This document shows, one piece after another, positions 39,984-52,300 of a stretch of DNA of 64,000 bases (the first letter of the stretch is position 1; the number at the start of each line of letters is the position of its first letter). The translations under genes were made by a program, and so were the position numbers. Under the pieces are notes generated by a model. That model saw only the letters and a list, made by a program, of their open reading frames with translations. It was not told the origin of the DNA and ran no database searches. The DNA lies in contig KN805370.1 in NCBI GenBank assembly GCA_000818945.1, positions 198,111 to 262,110 of the forward strand, read 5' to 3'. Source of the DNA: Schizochytrium sp. CCTCC M209059. Its lineage: Eukaryota > Sar > Bigyra > Thraustochytrida > Thraustochytriidae.

Positions 39984-40354
39984 CATTCCATACGACTCTA
40001 TCAATAATAACAACAACCATCCCATGCTGTCACGGACACAAAATTTTTGCTTCTGTTGTTTTCCCTATTTTACTTTTCAGAGATGATCGGGTGGGGTTCG
40101 CTTACAATGAATGAATGAAAGGACGAGTCCCTCGATTGAAAGGAAAGACCAGATCGTAGGTTTAAGACCCATGAGCGGGAGCAAATGTGGGGGCGCCATA
40201 TTTATTCCGGGCGATACGCACGCGCACGCGCGCGCGCGCGTGCAAGAGAGAGAGAGAGAGGTAGAGAGAGAGAGAAAGAAAGAAAGAGAAAGAATAAGAG
40301 TAAGAGAGACAAGGTGGAGATTGCAATGTGATCTTCAAAAACCCATTTTACTTT
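39984..40354. other. Convergent spacer with CG and GA dinucleotide tracts
   Basis: Between the stops of GSK3 (+) and the giant surface protein (-). Contains an ACGCGC/CG tract (about 40216-40241) followed by GA/GAAA tracts (about 40244-40290). No gene. Confidence 0.6.
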
Positions 40355-43300
40355 TTATACGACGACAAAAACTGACCACTCGGAACGGCGGCTGTAGTCC
40401 ACCAAAAGTGGGAGATCTCCTGGTGCAGAAGCAAGGAAAATGCAGGACTGGTCCTCTTGGTCTTCTTCCGCTTCTACATAAGACGAATACTTGCGCGTAC
40501 CCTGAGCAAGACAAATGTACCCCTCCTCCGTCAGGTCGAACGAAAGAGCGTCCTCAACCTCCACGCTAGAGCTTGTTACCTTAGTCAAAGCAACGCCTTC
40601 TGAAACAACGTAGTGCACTGTAGTACCGTCCGATGCGTTCGTGGCGCGCACCTCGAGCTGCTGAGACACAGTGTCAAATAGGAATGCCTGACCAATCTCG
40701 CCCAACTCACACTTGTTACTCATCAAGGCGCGCAAACTGGCGTCACCCTCGAGGCAAATGTCCGTGCCCTCGATACGGAGACGCATCGTACTGCACGTAA
40801 ACCCGTAGCAGTTATATGACGATGATGCGCTCGAACATTCGCACCCGGCATTCTTGGCTGTGCTATTCAGCGTGGGGAAGTTACCGCCCACGAGGCAATC
40901 CTCCTCGAATGCAAGCACTGAAACAGATCCAGTGTGCGCACTCGTCGATTTTTCTGCAAACGAGGTCACATAACGCCAAGGAGATGATGGCGGGATTTCA
41001 CTATCCTCGCTCGATACTGCGAGCGCAAAGTGACCATTTCCTGGTACAAGGTCATTGTCCATGTACCATGTGTTGCTCGTCTCGTCCCGATAGAGATGAA
41101 CCTGGTCGTCCGCATCATTAAACATGCTTGATAGCTGTGAGTACCAGACCCCAGAGGCAGCAAGCGAAGATCGGCGACGATAAACCATGTACATGTAGGA
41201 GGACGAAGCCGTGCTAACAGTGTGCAACCCATTGCACAGATGAATGTTTTTGTGAAAAGTGCATCGGTATTTGTACTCTTGAGTGGTACTGTCAATCCAC
41301 TGCCGTGTCGCCACGACTTGACAGTCATCATCTTCTTCACAAAGCTCAATGCAAGACGCCGGGTCCCAGTCCTCCGGCGACACAGAAATGTACCATCGCG
41401 AAACGCCATCTGAAGGGTCCGTGACGGCAGCACGACAGGTCACATCATGATCCACATACGCGCCCACGTACGCTTTGAAGCCGCCTTGCTCCTCGTACCT
41501 CCGAAGATAAATCCCGCTCAACGCTGGAACATATGTGCCATCTTCTCGTTCAAATGCTGCTTGCATACCCGTGATTCGTGTAAATTTGCAGTCCGACTCA
41601 GCTGGACAGCTTGAAGACATGCCAAGCATTTGGCCCTTGAACTCAAAGTAGCGCGGCGCTGGATACTCGTAGAGTTGCGGCGAGGTCGCCGTGGCATCAA
41701 TGCAAAAGGCTCGCATGTACGTCGAAGAAGCCGTCGCCTCTTCCGCGGTATACTCGTGACCGTCAAAGTAATTGAGCTGAACGAATGGGTCTGGGAGCGT
41801 GTACGATTCTGCGAGTCCACTCGCAGTGTATACGGAAATAACCGTCTCAGACTCCTCAACAGCATCTTGCGAGGTTTCATTGGCCGCGAGAGCTTCCTCG
41901 TAAAACTCACGGTAATCAATTGACCGTGCAGAGTCGCAGTGATACGAGAGCGAACCGCATTTGCCTTGAGGACTGCAGCAAGGGGCGTCCTCGGGACATT
42001 TTGCTAAGATGTCATCTGCGCCGTCTGAGGAGTAGAGCTGTTCTGGACGGTTGCAAAGCAGATCGTCGCGATACTGAGTCATCCAGGCGTCGTCAAGAAA
42101 CATTCGGTAGTCGATCGACCACCGCGTCCCGCAAAAAGTGTCCCCGCTGCCGCACTGTCCGCTCAGAATATGACAGCATGGGCGAAGGGCCTTAATACCA
42201 TCTCCCCATGTCACAGCTACCGGCGGACAGCGTGCCGCTTCGCCGCTGGACAGAGGATAGGTTGGACCACAGCGTCCGTCATCACGGTGCTTTTTGTACG
42301 CACTGGTACCCACCGGGTCCGTTCGCGAGAGGTAAAGCTTGTACTGTGTCTGGTACAGCTCGGAAAAGTAAATGACGGTGGTGGCTTTGCCATTGTCTTG
42401 CAAAACAGAGTCAGCACGCACCAAGTGGGCGCTGCCGCAGCTGCACGCGCCATCTGCCAGCAATTTAGCACTCACGACACAGGTTGTGACTTCAGAATCT
42501 CCCTCGATTGTGTTTGCCGCAGCGGAGAACTCCACGACGGCATCAAGTCCCAACATCTTGCTCTCGAACACCACGAGAATGGCGTTCGATGGAAGGCTAC
42601 GCGCAATGTCAAAAGAAAGCGATACGTCAGCATCGACGACCTCAATCGTGTCAACACGCGAAGTAAAGGCGCCGGCCCCCAAAACAGTGCTGCCCACGAG
42701 TCCGCTCTCATATGAAATCACCACAGTGTAGGTGCCTGCGGCCAGTCCATCGAACTGAAAGGTACTGCTTTGTATGTAGACGCTGTCCTCTGTCGAGTCA
42801 GAAGCTGTTGCAGTGTCATTTTCCATGGCCGAAAGGCACGAGGTGAATCTCGCAAGCTCATCGCTCCCAACGTCGGCCGCCACTGAGGTTGTCAAAAATG
42901 TTGCTGCCACGTTTTCAAGTGGCGTCACACCTTCCCAGGCCGCAACACGACCCCGGTACAGTCGAACGCGCGCCTCGGCGCCACCGCCCGTCTGAATGTC
43001 TTGAATCGTTCCGGAAACCGTATAGGTTGTCACGGACTCGCTCGACGTCTCTGCGCTCGAAGTCGACGAGACCGCGCTCGCAAGAGCAGATTCGCTCTCG
43101 GGAATGCAAAGTGAAAAGGAGAACTCCTTGACAGGAGTCTTGTGCTGCGAAACGGTGCAGTGTGCCTTGGCCCATTTGTTGTAGAAACTCGTCACGTAAG
43201 CGGACCATGTCTGGTTCGTGCTATCAAAGTTGCTTTGCAGCGCAATGGGTCTCGCATCCCGTGGAAATCCAACTGCATCGTCATAGTTGCTCCACTGCCA

Positions 43301-46300
43301 CGGATTTGTTCCATTCGCCGCATCAACCTCGCTGGCGAAGAGACTAAAGTTTGCATTGATCAGGTGCTTGCCGTCCATGCTTGACCACTCATTCAACATC
43401 AAGTCGTAAGCGCTATAGTTTTCCGGCAGCGATGCGCTCGTGTACTTGTAATACAGGTACGTTTCGGCACCGATGTCGTAGCGCCACATTTTGCGAAGAT
43501 CAAACAAGGAGTTGATAATGGTGCGACCAAGATTGAAAGTCACACGACAGTCGAATTGGTGGAAAACCTCAAACCACGAGCCATCCTCGCAAGCCGTAAT
43601 ACCCGCCGAGGCGTAGTCGATACTCTTCCAGTACTCGCACATGAGAGGGTTCGACTGGCACGCACCTTCGGCGGCACACAATGCGAGCATTGCAGCAGAA
43701 GCCCCCTCGCCCCCGAAAGACTCACGAGGAATGCATTTGGCGTCCGTAGGCGCCACCGTGGGCGTCAGCTCTGGATCATAGATGGAGCAGTCAAACCCAG
43801 TCCATGGATCATTACAGATGCACTTGCCAAACTCCTCCTCGGAGCAGTCAATCGTGTATTGCGACGCCGCGTCGCAGCAGACGCCGTTGCCCGAACACAA
43901 ACGACTGGCAGGACAGCGTTCGACGGTAATGTTGACAGCATTGGGGAGATCTTTCATGAGCTCTTGGTCGTTTTCAAGCGCATCGCCGCCGAGTGCGTCT
44001 TCAAGCTCCTTGCCGACATTTTGTGCGCTCGTAGACTCGTCACCGGTGTTGACGTGATCTTGAACGCTGACCTCGAAAACGAGTGTTCCGGTTACCTCGA
44101 GGTCATCTGGGCCTTCAATTGAGGCGTACGCAGCCCAGCAGCCTTCCACCGAAGACTGCAGCGTAGTGAGGAAGGTACTCGTCGCAGTATCGTATGTTGG
44201 CGCTGTTTGCCGACGATCAAGCAGGTATGCATCGCGAACGGAACCAATGTACAAGTCAATGCGAACGGAGATGATGTCGCCATCCACACTGAGAGTAGCT
44301 TCGCACGAGGAGTTTGACGAAGAAACGAGCGATCCGCATCGGGCTAGCGCCAGCGTGCTCTCCATAACCTCCTGGTCGTAAAGGCAATCACCAATGGAGT
44401 CGACCTCGAGATCAAAGGATTCTGTCCATTTTGCCGTGAACTGATTTACAAACGCAAAGTCGGTCCACCCGGTGGCTGTCTCGGAAGCCTCCTGGACTTT
44501 CCCTTCAATCACCTCAATCAATTTGGTGATCCAATCAATTGAAACGATATTAATGACGATCTCTGTGAACGGTTCGATCGTCCAGTCCACAGGGGCAAAA
44601 GTGGGCGCCAAGGTAGGCTGGAGAGTCGGTTTCTGCGTCGTGCAGCCCCAGAGACTGATTTGATCCAAAATCACATGTGTCGTGGTTCCCACTGTATGAT
44701 TTGTACGGATGACGACCTGATCAACATTGGCGACGAGAACAGGATTAATGTCCCCAAGTTGGACGTCAACTTCGTTCGAGGCGCCAACCACGCCCTTGAA
44801 AAGCTCGAAGCGACCATGCGTGGAGTCGTGCAGGAATATCTGCACGGGGGCGGCGGTTTGCGATGCGCAAAGCGCGGCATCCTCCTCTGCCTTGCACGCT
44901 GTCGACATTTTCAGGAGAAAATGATCATAACGCCCGACACTCAAAATTTCCATTGCGTCAAGCGAGAGAACGTACTCGCTGTAGTCGTTCCCAGAGCCCG
45001 TACTAGACAGGTCCATGTACACGGTCCCAGCGCTTGCATTCGCGTGCAGCGAGGGAACAACTTCGACGCCAGACGAGCTTTGTACGTACCCACGGGAGTC
45101 CGCACCATCATTAAAGTGCGCCACAACGTAGAGCCGCGGGTTGGTTCCTCCGCATGCAGGCGTGGGAAATGCTGTTGGTGCCAATGTAGGAGCCGCGGTA
45201 GGTCTCTGCGTCGGCGTCAGCGTTGGTGACAATGTTGGGGATTCCGTGGGAGACGATGTAGGTCTCGCAGTAGGCACGTCCGTGGGAGATCTTGTTGGCG
45301 CGTCTGTGGGCGCCATGGTCGGCGGCGTGGGTGCCATCGTTGGACTTAATGAAGGCGATAGCGTCGGCGCCACGGTCGGGGGCGTTGGGGCCAACGTTGG
45401 CGACTTCGTTGGCGCGTCCGTGGGAGCGTCCGTGGGGGAGTCTGTAGGAAATCCGGTTGGCGCATTGGTGGGCGCGTCCGTAGGCGCATCGGTGGGCGCA
45501 TCCGTCGGTGCGTCTGTTGGAAATGCGGTCGGCGCGTCTGTCGGGAACGAGGTTGGCACATCCGTGGGCGCGTCCGTGGGCGCGTCCGTAGGCGCATTTG
45601 TGGGTGCTCTTGTCGGCGCATCAGTAGGCGCCTTCGTAGGCGCATCGGTCGGAGCATCCGTCGGTGCATCAGTAGGCGCGTCTGTTGGAGCATCTGTCGG
45701 TGCATCAGTAGGAGCGTCTGTGGGTGCGTCTGTGGGACTCTTCGTTGGGGCCAGGGTGGGCCCCGAAGTTGGAGGCGTAGGAGCGCGTGTAGGGAATGCA
45801 GAAGGCGAATCTGTGGGCGCTGGAGTCGGCGGTGTAGGGCTCTGCGTGGGTGAAGCAGTCGGCGCGTCCGATGGCGCGTCCGTCGGCGCACTCGTTGGGA
45901 AACGTGTGGGCGCTGGTGTGGGCGCTGGTGTCGGCGATGTTGTCGGTGCATCCGTTGGCGCAAGCGTCGGCGTCAGCGTCGGCATCCGCGTGGGCGATTG
46001 TGTCGGATTGGTAGTTGGAGATGTCGAAGGCTGGAGTGTTGGGCTTTGCGTTGGCTCCGCGGTTGGGTCCGTGGGCGCGAGCGTAGGAGCTAGCGTGAGA
46101 GGTAATTGGCAACCCATGTTGAAGCCAAAGGTCATTGTGTTCCAAATTTCCTGATTCCAAACCCACATGACGCTGCTATCAACCAGCGGAGCAGTCCCAT
46201 AACTTGTAGATCCCCATCTGCCCTGACCTAACGCAATATACACGAGACTCGTGTCGGACGCATCCGTCTTGTCCGGATCGACAAAGAACTCAAAGGGTCG

Positions 46301-49300
46301 ATTGCCCGAAGAATAGACCACATTTTCATCTGTGCCAAAAGTCTCCCCGCAGGTCTCGACAGTTGCAGCAAAGCCTCCCACAACGCCAACGTCGTAGCAT
46401 TCAAACTCAAACCTCGTGTCGGGTGTGACAGAAACAGTCCGCGTCCAGGTCTGCCTCCAGTCTTGGAAGTCGTACACGCCTGGCGCGTGCTCCGTCGTAA
46501 CGAGCGCATAATCTCCGTCAACCATCTCGTATTGACGAAAACGAAAGTAATTGTCACATCGCACGCGAATTGTAGCTTCGTCGCAGACGTCGCAGGGCGT
46601 ATTCTGAAAGTTTACATTGGACACTTGTGCATATGCCGGGGTGGCCCAGGAGGAGGCACTCCAAACTGGCAAACTTCCGAAATCGATCATGGGCGCAGAG
46701 AGCGAGACGCGACAAAGCGTGACCCCGTCCACCTTGACAAAGAACTCTTGCGCGTAGAGCTGGACCTGCACCGCGTACGAGCGTCCTAGTTCGAGCTCAC
46801 GCTTTGTGTTGCAGCCATCATTCCAGAACTCAGTGGTTGAGATGCGAATTTGCAGCGCGGAAGAATAGGGCATGAGTCCAACGACTGGCCCACGCTCTTG
46901 CGCATTGTTTCCTACGTGGATTAATTCGGCTATCACAGTGCGTTTCTGATGCACAACAAGATCGAAATTGAGTTGCCAGCTAGTAGAAAGTGTGACGTCA
47001 AAAAGCTTGTTCCCCGAGGGCAAGAGCGCTACAGTTGGTGCTGGTGTGGCCTCGCTTGCAAGTGGGCCAAAGGCCAGGTCCGTGACAGTTGCCTTGGCTG
47101 GTGTGTACCATGGATCTGAAATATATAGGCGCTGCGCACCGCGAACATGGAACGGGGACAAGAATGTCTGCGTGCAAACTGCCGTTTCATCGTAGTACAC
47201 AGACAGCGTGTACCCAAGAAATTCCAAGCGAACGTGATACTCCCGCCCAAGCTCAAGGAACTCTGCAGGATCACAGCCTGCATTCCGCGAATCAACGAGA
47301 CTCGTTCGAACATGGAGACGCGAGGAACCTGGATAGAACCAGATGCCAGGGCCGCGATTGTAATTCTCATCACCCAGGTGCAGGACGCTGGACCAGTCCG
47401 AAGTCTTTGCGAAGAGAGTGATCCTGAACTCGAGGAACCAGTTGGCTTCGAGAGCCACCGTCTGAGACCAATCGCCTTGCGTAAGCTGCGGGATAGTGGT
47501 TGGAGGCGGAGTAGGACGGTCTGTAATGTCCGACCACGTCAGATCTTCCACCTCCACGGGAGCGCCGGTGTACCACGGACCGCTTACGTAAAGATTTTCG
47601 TCAAAGCTCGCGTGATTCGCATCCAAAAGCTCTCTGTAGCAAGAGAGCGTGCCGTCAATGTGCAGCTCCAAGCGGGTCTCAAATACCTCGACATAGACAT
47701 CGTAGGTCTGTCCAATCGTCAAGGCCTGCGAACTTTCGCACCCTGAATCCGGGCTGGTGATCGTGTTGACCTTGACACTGAGCCGCGTAGTTCCCGGAAC
47801 GAGCCAAAGAATCCAGATACGCTCGCTCCACTTGTCATTGCCAAAGTGCAACACATTGGCCCACGAAGACGTCGTGTCGTACACTGTAATTTGCATGTCA
47901 AACTGCCAATTGCGAGTCAGCGATAGGGTATCCACGAGTGTGCCAGGAGTCAATCGAGGGATCTCCGGTGTTGGAGATGGAACAGGGCGATCTGTGATTT
48001 CGGAAAAGGAAAGATTTCCCACCGTGCACGAGGCCGCTTCATAATCAGGACTTGATACATAAAGTGGCAGCGGCACATCCGTGTTAGCCAGTGTACCCCA
48101 AAGTGCGGCGCTGCAGCTTAAGACGTTGTCGATGTACACTTCGACAGTATTGAGGTATACCTCGATTCGCACCAAGTATTCTTGGTCGTAAGTGAGAAGG
48201 TTCGCGGGGTCGCAGCCCTCATTAAAGTCGTACGATGTAGAAAAGCGAATGTGCAGCCGAGGGGTGTCGGGATAGATCCATATAGCAGGAGAACGCTCGT
48301 TCCAAGAAATTCCTCGAGAAAGTACATTTCTCCAGTCGGAATGCACTGCGTGAAGTTGGATTGTAAACTCCACGTTATAGTTGCTTCCCGTGATAAGTGA
48401 CGCATCCACGAGATTCCCTTTCGCCAACGAAAGCGCAGTTGGTTTAGCGGTGGGCGCAGAAGTTGGTGCCGCGGTGATCGTGTTGTCGCATGCCTCCCGA
48501 TCCGTATAAGATGCGCACGAGTTGTCATTTCCGGGGAGCGCGCAAGCAGCCGTGACGGGGTTCTTGCAGAGCTTGGCCTCACTATTCGAGGCGCTCCCTT
48601 CGAAAGAGGCGCATGAGCACGCTGAGAGAGGACGGGCCGTCAGCTGAATATTGGGCAGCGATACCGAATCGCCAAGGTTTGCGACCACAAGGTTACCCTG
48701 ACTCGGCATGTACTCGTCGTGCGTCACCGTGTACGTGAGTCTAAATTTGCCGCCCGCTTCGCTTGACGCGTCAAGCGTCGGGATGCTCACGTAAAACGAA
48801 CCATCATCCGACGAACTGTCCACAAGTGGTGTAGTCGACGCGTCGCCATCAGTGCAAGATGTCACGAGAAGGTCTTCATCCTCCGTCCACGTGCAGCAGT
48901 CAGCATTGTCCTTTGAACAAGACGAGTACACACTGTCAAAGACATTGCAAGCAGTGTCATCACATGATTGTGGACGCGCATCGCTGTCGGTGCAGGACCC
49001 CTTCCGTGAAGACCAGAAGCGAACGTAGGCGTTTTCAATAGGGTTTCCGTTGACGTCGACAACCGAGCCTTGGAGAGTTGTCGTCGAAGATATATCCAGT
49101 GATACGAATCGGATGCTTGGCAAGTCGAGCCACTTGCACAGCCAGCTCACCGAGTCAGTTCGCGTGATTGTCACGCCGTCTGCGAGACTGACGCTGCACG
49201 AGGAAGGGTAGATTTGTATGTCTGGAGTTCCAGATCCATAGGAGCGTGTTACGACGATCGCGTTATCGGCGACGACCTCAACCGAAGCATCGTTGAGCTT

Positions 49301-52300
49301 CTCGACTTCAAATCGAATATCATCGTTCGTTGTGTATGACGAAACCACTTTGCAAAGATACGGCCAAAACGAGTAAAGATATGTGCCTGAACTACTTTTT
49401 CGGCCCCAGGTGAGCCGTCGTGAGTGACGATTGCGAAGCGAGAGCCGCCTCCGCGCAGAAGCTTCGCTGTCTTCGGCCGTCTGGCTCTCCTCATCTGAAA
49501 TATCTTCGTCTGCACCAGATTCATTGCCCTGCGCTGCAGCTCGCTCGGGACCTGAATCTTCATAAGCTGGAACGAAGCAATCGTCGAGAGAAAGACCATC
49601 TGACAGCGCTGCATTTTCTTGCGCCTCGGAAGTCAGATTAGACACGCGCTGACACGTGTTGACACCTTCAGGGAGCTCAAGGCCGTCCAGAAGATCGGTA
49701 AGATTCTGCTCAGCCAGCATCTCCAGTGTGTACTGGTACGTCTCGTTTGTCCAGCAAAAGTAACCTTCGCGACAATCGTCATCTTCGACGCATCCCTTGT
49801 CTCGCGCACAGCGCTTGGAGCATACGGCGCCACCGCAGTCAATGTCAGTCTCTTGACCATCCTGAATGCCGTTCTCGCAAGACACACATACCCCGCCGTA
49901 ACACAGAGCAGAGCTGCAGTCGCCATGGCTGGTGCAAGACTGCCCATCTTCACACGTGAGTCCAATACTTGGACACAAAGTACCTCCACAGTCAATGTCG
50001 GTCTCATGAGAGGAACGCTCGCCGTCTGTGCAGTCAATGCTAATCGCTGTGTACGACGCAAGATCGGGAAGGTCCGCATTCAAGAGATCACTCTCCGAAA
50101 AAAGACTTTCGCAGACGCCATCTCCACAAAAACCCGCTGAGCAATTCGACGTGCACCGCTGCGTACGGCAATCGTACTGCTGACGACAACCTTCCCCAAC
50201 CGCGCAGCGCCTTTGACACACCTTGCCACCGCAGTCGATGCCGGTTTCGTCACCATCTTGAATCCCATTCGAGCATGATACGCAAATTCCGTACTCTTCA
50301 TTGCAAACACCACTCGAGCATTGCGAGGGAGAGGTGCAGGTACGACCGTCCAGGCAGAGACCTTCCTCGTCGGCCGCAGGCGAAGTCCCATTTGCAACAA
50401 ACATGTCTGGCGAATCTTCCGGATACGTTTCATAATATTCAATACATCGAGGTGAGCCACAGTCGACGTCGCCCTCGTCCGTGTTTTTGCGATTGTCCTG
50501 GCAGCTCGCACATTTGCCGGCGTCGCAGTACTTGGAAGCACAGTCGCTGTCGACGCTACAGGCTTCGCGAAGAGCGCACAAAAAGTTGACGTCAGCCTCC
50601 TTGTCCGCTTCATCAATTTCGCCAGCGTCGATCATTTTCAAAAGCAAGGACCTGCAGGTGCCACCACCGCAATCAACGCCTGTTTCGGCACCATCGCGAA
50701 CTCCATTGTTACATTGTTCCCAAGCAGTCTCGCGTCTACAAATCAGCGAGGTGGAATTACACTTGCCGGAGATGCAGTCTGAATCTGACGCGCATCCTCG
50801 ACCAACGGCGCAGCGCGCCTGACAACCACCGAGAGCGACACTGCCACCGCAGTCGATTCCCGTCTCATTGCCATCCATGATTCCATTCGTACAGAGATGG
50901 ATCTCTTCACCCACGATTGTGCTGGCATCGGAGCTGTTAAACGCCTGAAGTGCAAGCTGATCGGCGATAGCTTGCGGATCTATACGTGTCGTCGTATCAT
51001 TGAAGAACACGGCAAAAGTGACAATGAAAGCGACTATAATCACGGCGATGAGTCCAAGTAGCATGCGCGCCTGCCGGCGCGATATGAGCTTCACTGTGGC
51101 TCGTTGCGGTGGTGTATTTTTGATGAGCCACCAGTCGGCGCGAATAGCGATCATGCAGCAAAGAAAGAGAGCGATCGACCCGAAAACGATCATTGTGATG
51201 TGCTGCAATAGGTGATTGGCGAGGACCTGGCAACAAGCCTCATTTAGACACCCCTCAAAGACTGTCGAAGAAGCGTTCGCCGCTACATAGTATTCCCATG
51301 CAAAGGCAGTTTGGTTAAGAAGTGGACACTGGGCTGACGTGCCGACGCCACTCGACACGTACGTGTAGGATCCCGTGTCGGCGTCATAGATTTCGATTTT
51401 CGCGCCCATCGCAGAACCACCGTACTTTTCGCAGGCTACAACGCTCTGCCACCATTCCTCCGCCATAATTTGTAATATACCTCGGCAATTGGAGAGGATG
51501 ATGTCCTCAACGTCGGTACTTGCAAAAGCAATAATGACAGCAAAGATACATACCGAGAGTACTGCCATAGACGCAAGGTGAAGCTTGAGCATTCCAATGT
51601 GCTCAATGAGCGCAGCCCCGTACCCGAGAACGCTCAGAACAATGAGCATGGCGCACAGGGATATGAAAACATAGAGAACGGTCACGATGCTTGCATTCAC
51701 AGAGTCATCTTCGAGCCCTTGGCCAAACTCAAGAAGGGAGAATGACACTAGAAGTCCGATCACGCCGACGCCCACGAGCAGCGTGGAAAATGATTCTAAG
51801 AAGCTATGCGCCATCTCGTACATGGTGACAATCTGGATGGTGCGCCGCATCGCTAACATCATGATGATGGAGACAATCAGAATAATGCTGGCCCCGGCCG
51901 TGGCATAGCGTTCCATGTCGCCAAAGGCGCCATCATTGAGAAAGGCGTCTCGATCCGTAAGGATTGCCATTGCGATTGGTAGTGCCATGACATTGAAGGC
52001 AAAGCTGACATGAAAGAAGATCTCGAGCATTTGCTGACCGGGAGTTCCCATGCCGTCATCGTCTTTGAGTAGATCGCGCTTGACGCGACCCGCGCCATAG
52101 ATGCCCAATAGGGAAGAGAAAAGAATAAGAAAGCCAAAGGTGGTCATAATTTTGAATGCAAACTGGTCCACTTCGTTTTCTTCTGCGGCTTTGGCCCCCA
52201 AAAAGCCGAAGGCGATGAGCAGAATCGCAAGAAGCGCCGTGAGCGCTAGCTTTAGTACCAGGTAGGCATGCGTCCAGCGTTTGAGAATGTGTTCTCGCGC

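Noticed and set aside
45170..46095. CRISPR-like regular array
   Set aside because: The 12-bp units have no unique spacers, encode protein and belong to a eukaryotic gene.
45141..46154. 337-codon + strand ORF rich in VGAS repeats
   Set aside because: Antisense shadow of the APTD minisatellite in the giant gene; the repeat keeps several frames open by composition.
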